DNA of 7,510 nt from Sporomusaceae bacterium UBA1887 (GTDB lineage: Bacteria > Bacillota > Negativicutes > Sporomusales > DSM-15969): positions 5,371-12,880 of the forward strand of contig DDHB01000076.1 of NCBI GenBank assembly GCA_002337925.1, written 5' to 3'. Position numbers and translations under genes: made by a program. Numbering within the stretch: position 1 is the first letter of the stretch; each line of letters begins with the position of its first letter. The notes below the pieces were generated by a model. It was not told where the DNA came from. It saw nothing but the letters and a program-made list of their open reading frames with translations, and did not search any database. Shown here one piece after another: positions 5,542-7,510 of this stretch.

Positions 5542-5647
5542 CCATCAAAAAAACTCGTATTTTTTAGAGAAAAGAACAAGGAAAAAGAAAATAGATGGCG
5601 AACGTAGGCTTTCAGAACTAATAAATTCCAAATATTGGGGGGATGGT
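5542..5647. other. Intergenic region upstream of the NlpC/P60 gene, no clear element
   Basis: A purine-rich stretch between the tRNA promoter and the hydrolase start. I see no consensus sigma-A, -D, -E or -G promoter, no terminator hairpin and no recognisable ydaO (c-di-AMP) riboswitch core. Only the G-run ribosome site TTGGGGGGAT at 5635-5644 stands out. The promoter of the downstream gene must lie here but I cannot place it. Confidence 0.4.
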
Positions 5648-6370
5648 ATGGGTACACTTTTTAAACGTGTCATAGTGGTGTTTTGTCTGCTTTCAGTAAC
5701 AGTTTTTTTGCCGTTGTCACCACTGCCTAAAGTTGCAAATGCTTTTCCTGCCGATATGACTGTTCTAAAATATGGTATGAGCAATGCTTTGGTTATGAAG
5801 CTGCAAACTATGCTCGGTGAACACGGTTATTATACGGGAAATATCGATGGTGATTTCGGCGAGGGGACGCGACAGGCGCTCATCAGCTTTCAAATCGATC
5901 ATCAACTTGTTCCTGATGGGGTTGCAGGTCTGCAGACAATGACAATATTACGGGAAATGGCGATACAGCCTAGCCGTGATCAGGCACCTAATCGTATTGC
6001 TAAACAGATTACGGCTCTTGCGAGACAGCTGCGTAACACTCCTTATGCCTGGGGTGGGAGCTCGCCCGGTGGCTTTGATTGCTCCGGTTATATATATTAC
6101 CTTTTTCACTACTTTCATCTTGAACTGCCGCGCATGGCAGATGAGCAGTATGAGGTAGGGATCCCTGTTAAGCGTACTGAATTGCAGGAAGGCGACTTAG
6201 TTTATTTCAGTACTTACATGCCAGGGCCGTCGCATGTGGGGCTTTATATAGGTGAGAATGCATTCATTCATGCCAGCTCAGCGGCCGGGAAAGTGATTAT
6301 TACGCCATTAAATTCAGATTATTATCAGGCAAACTATTTAGGGGCCCGCAGGGTAATAAAAGGATTTTAA
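5648..6370 (+). CDS. Exported peptidoglycan-binding and NlpC/P60 cell-wall hydrolase
   Basis: A 240-residue secreted cysteine peptidase, probably a gamma-D-glutamyl-diamino-acid (DL-) endopeptidase cutting peptidoglycan stems. It has a signal peptide (KR at 6-7, hydrophobic ~8-26, likely cleavage after VANA at 29-32). A PG_binding_1 domain follows at ~40-105 (MKLQTMLGEHGYYTG, DGDFGEGTRQALISFQ, VPDGVAG). The C-terminal NlpC/P60 domain spans ~118-240. The catalytic residues are C145 in GGFDCSGY, H196 in GPSHVGLYIG and H208 in FIHASS. The YAWGG motif precedes the active Cys as usual. The start is ATG 5648, with GGGGGG 5 bases ahead; the out-of-frame ATG at 5643 lies inside that site. It is monocistronic and ends in a convergent terminator. 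The architecture resembles sporulation or vegetative wall hydrolases of Firmicutes, but whether it acts on cortex, septum or side wall cannot be told. Confidence 0.93.
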   Translation: MGTLFKRVIVVFCLLSVTVFLPLSPLPKVANAFPADMTVLKYGMSNALVMKLQTMLGEHGYYTGNIDGDFGEGTRQALISFQIDHQLVPDGVAGLQTMTILREMAIQPSRDQAPNRIAKQITALARQLRNTPYAWGGSSPGGFDCSGYIYYLFHYFHLELPRMADEQYEVGIPVKRTELQEGDLVYFSTYMPGPSHVGLYIGENAFIHASSAAGKVIITPLNSDYYQANYLGARRVIKGF

Positions 6371-6415
6371 AAAAGTGACAATCAAGCTTCCACTTGATTG
6401 TCACTTTTAATTTTT
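6371..6415. terminator. Bidirectional terminator between NlpC/P60 and DUF4127 genes
   Basis: A 16-bp perfect stem, AAAAGTGACAATCAAG at 6371-6386 paired with 6393-6408, has a 6-base loop. AATTTTT follows on the plus strand and a run of T follows on the minus strand. It begins directly after the hydrolase stop (6368-6370). On the other strand the DUF4127 stop codon (6409-6407) forms the base of the stem, so both genes end within the same hairpin. Confidence 0.92.
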
Positions 6416-7510
6416 GATTTGTACGATAGATAATTCTGGCTCAAGTTTAATTTCAAAGGTGCGATCCCAGGGCAGCTGCGTTTTAATATGCAGTCCGGTT
6501 AACCGATAATCCTGCCTGCCTTGCGCTGAGAGAAAGACAATAGGGCGGTACGCAAGATTCTGGCGAAAGAAATGCTGTGCCCGGTCATTTAACAAACGAT
6601 CAATCAAGTCACTGGTTTTGACGTGATATTTACCAAGATTGTATGGGTCGGCATGCATATCGCGCAAAGTAGTGTTGACAACACTTTGAACATCTTTTTG
6701 GTAATACCAGTCATCGACAAAACGTTCACTTAAAAATGTAAGCTGGGTAGCATATAGACTAAGCCAGTTCGTTTCTTCAATGCGCGCTAATGCTCCCGTA
6801 AACAAAGCCCCTTGCGTAACGGCGGTACCGATGGAATTGCTTGTTGTATTCCAGCCTGCATATGCAGCAAGCTTGGTAAGATCCGTATTTGCCTGGATTA
6901 AATGGGGCAGCAGTGTTTCGTTTGCATAGTAGTTTTCGGATAAGTCAACAAGCGCAATTTTATAACCTTGTTCAATCAAATTTGTGATGTTTTGTGCCTG
7001 TGCGGTTAATGTACTATACGACGTTTGGCGGCTGCCTGCATGAACATAAAGCACGAAATCGGCATCTTGCGGACTTGCTGCTTCCACACCCCCTATGAGG
7101 GCAATTTTTTCCTGAACCGTTCGACGGATGGTGTGGGGCATGTAGGGCATAACCATTTCGGGCACTGCAGGCTGTGAGTACTGCACATAAATGCGTGGAT
7201 TATATTGGTACAGTGAATTAACATGACGGCCTAGTATCGTTAATGCAACCTCATCGGTTCCTCTGGTAATAGAGACTTTTTCAGCCAGATGTTCCTTTTG
7301 TTCTACATAGTGAACAAGCCGTTGTTTTTCCATATTGGGCAGTCCAAAAGGCAGGCCGTCGTCTTGCCCCAGGACTAATCCGGTAAAAACACCCGCCTCT
7401 GCAAGCTCAAGCAGCTTAATGTTTACTTGGGTGTTTTGCTGATACAAAGCAAGATAATTCTCCCGTATATCGGCAGGAATCTTTTTTTCCAATTCAGTTA
7501 GTAATTTAAA
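6407..7510 (-). CDS. DUF4127 family protein, C-terminal part (5' end outside window)
   Basis: A minus-strand frame with 367 visible codons, open to the right edge (it begins FKLLTELEKKIPADIREN) and ending at TAA 6409-6407. DUF4127 proteins are usually about 500 residues, so roughly the first quarter lies outside. Family-typical stretches are GLVLGQDDGLPFGLPNMEK, then VSITRGTDEVALTILGRHVN, then PRIYVQYSQP. Further on come AALVDLSE-like and Asn-rich segments (KIALVDLSENYYANE, YAGWNTTSNSIGTA). No transmembrane segment is visible in this part. The molecular function of the family is not established; members occur mainly in Firmicutes and related Gram-positives. The TTG at 7492-7490 is not a credible start: it has no ribosome site, and the frame continues upstream with family-like sequence. 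Confidence 0.85.
   Translation of the reverse strand, partial: FKLLTELEKKIPADIRENYLALYQQNTQVNIKLLELAEAGVFTGLVLGQDDGLPFGLPNMEKQRLVHYVEQKEHLAEKVSITRGTDEVALTILGRHVNSLYQYNPRIYVQYSQPAVPEMVMPYMPHTIRRTVQEKIALIGGVEAASPQDADFVLYVHAGSRQTSYSTLTAQAQNITNLIEQGYKIALVDLSENYYANETLLPHLIQANTDLTKLAAYAGWNTTSNSIGTAVTQGALFTGALARIEETNWLSLYATQLTFLSERFVDDWYYQKDVQSVVNTTLRDMHADPYNLGKYHVKTSDLIDRLLNDRAQHFFRQNLAYRPIVFLSAQGRQDYRLTGLHIKTQLPWDRTFEIKLEPELSIVQIKN

Noticed and set aside
5542..5647. ydaO/c-di-AMP riboswitch ahead of the NlpC/P60 gene
   Set aside because: Such switches often precede wall hydrolases, but the space is short and I see none of the conserved core or a following terminator.
7490..7492. TTG as the true start of the DUF4127 gene
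   Set aside because: No ribosome site precedes it, the frame stays open to the window edge, and the family is longer.

Overview
The window looks like a chromosomal segment of a spore-forming, low-to-moderate GC Firmicute. The gene set best fits the Negativicutes (Sporomusa/Pelosinus-like). This rests on an EF-G paralogue, a DUF4127 protein, a PduO-type cobalamin adenosyltransferase, a candidate SpoVM peptide, strong AGGAGG-type ribosome binding sites and TTG/GTG starts. The placement is inference, because no 16S or marker search was possible.

Layout. Bases 1-275 are the 3' end of htpX (membrane zinc protease), closed by an intrinsic terminator. A perfect-consensus sigma-A promoter at 345-373 lies inside a 45-bp near-perfect palindrome. 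It faces a tight run of genes: an M42 aminopeptidase (440-1513), a gamma-carbonic-anhydrase-like left-handed beta-helix protein overlapping it by one base (1513-2022), ndk (2050-2469) and a PduO-type adenosyltransferase (2493-2993). The last gene is interrupted by an in-frame amber codon exactly where the family has a conserved glutamate. After an 89-bp gap with a dyad comes a 25-codon ORF that I read as a divergent, otherwise easily missed SpoVM, followed by a terminator at 3171-3203.

Next is an EF-G paralogue (3316-5376). It converges on a tRNA-Pro(CGG) gene on the minus strand, with one bidirectional terminator between them and a strong promoter behind the tRNA. An exported peptidoglycan-binding plus NlpC/P60 hydrolase follows (5648-6370). 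It converges through a second two-way terminator on a DUF4127 gene on the minus strand that runs off the right edge.

Together the genes are mostly housekeeping and envelope functions: proteolysis, nucleotide balance, B12 activation, translation, wall turnover and possibly sporulation. I see no mobile element, CRISPR array, phage gene or defence island, and no convincing new multi-gene system. The points most worth a second look are the amber codon in the adenosyltransferase, the SpoVM-like micro-ORF, the promoter buried in a palindrome, and the loss of two of three zinc histidines in the gamma-CA-like protein.
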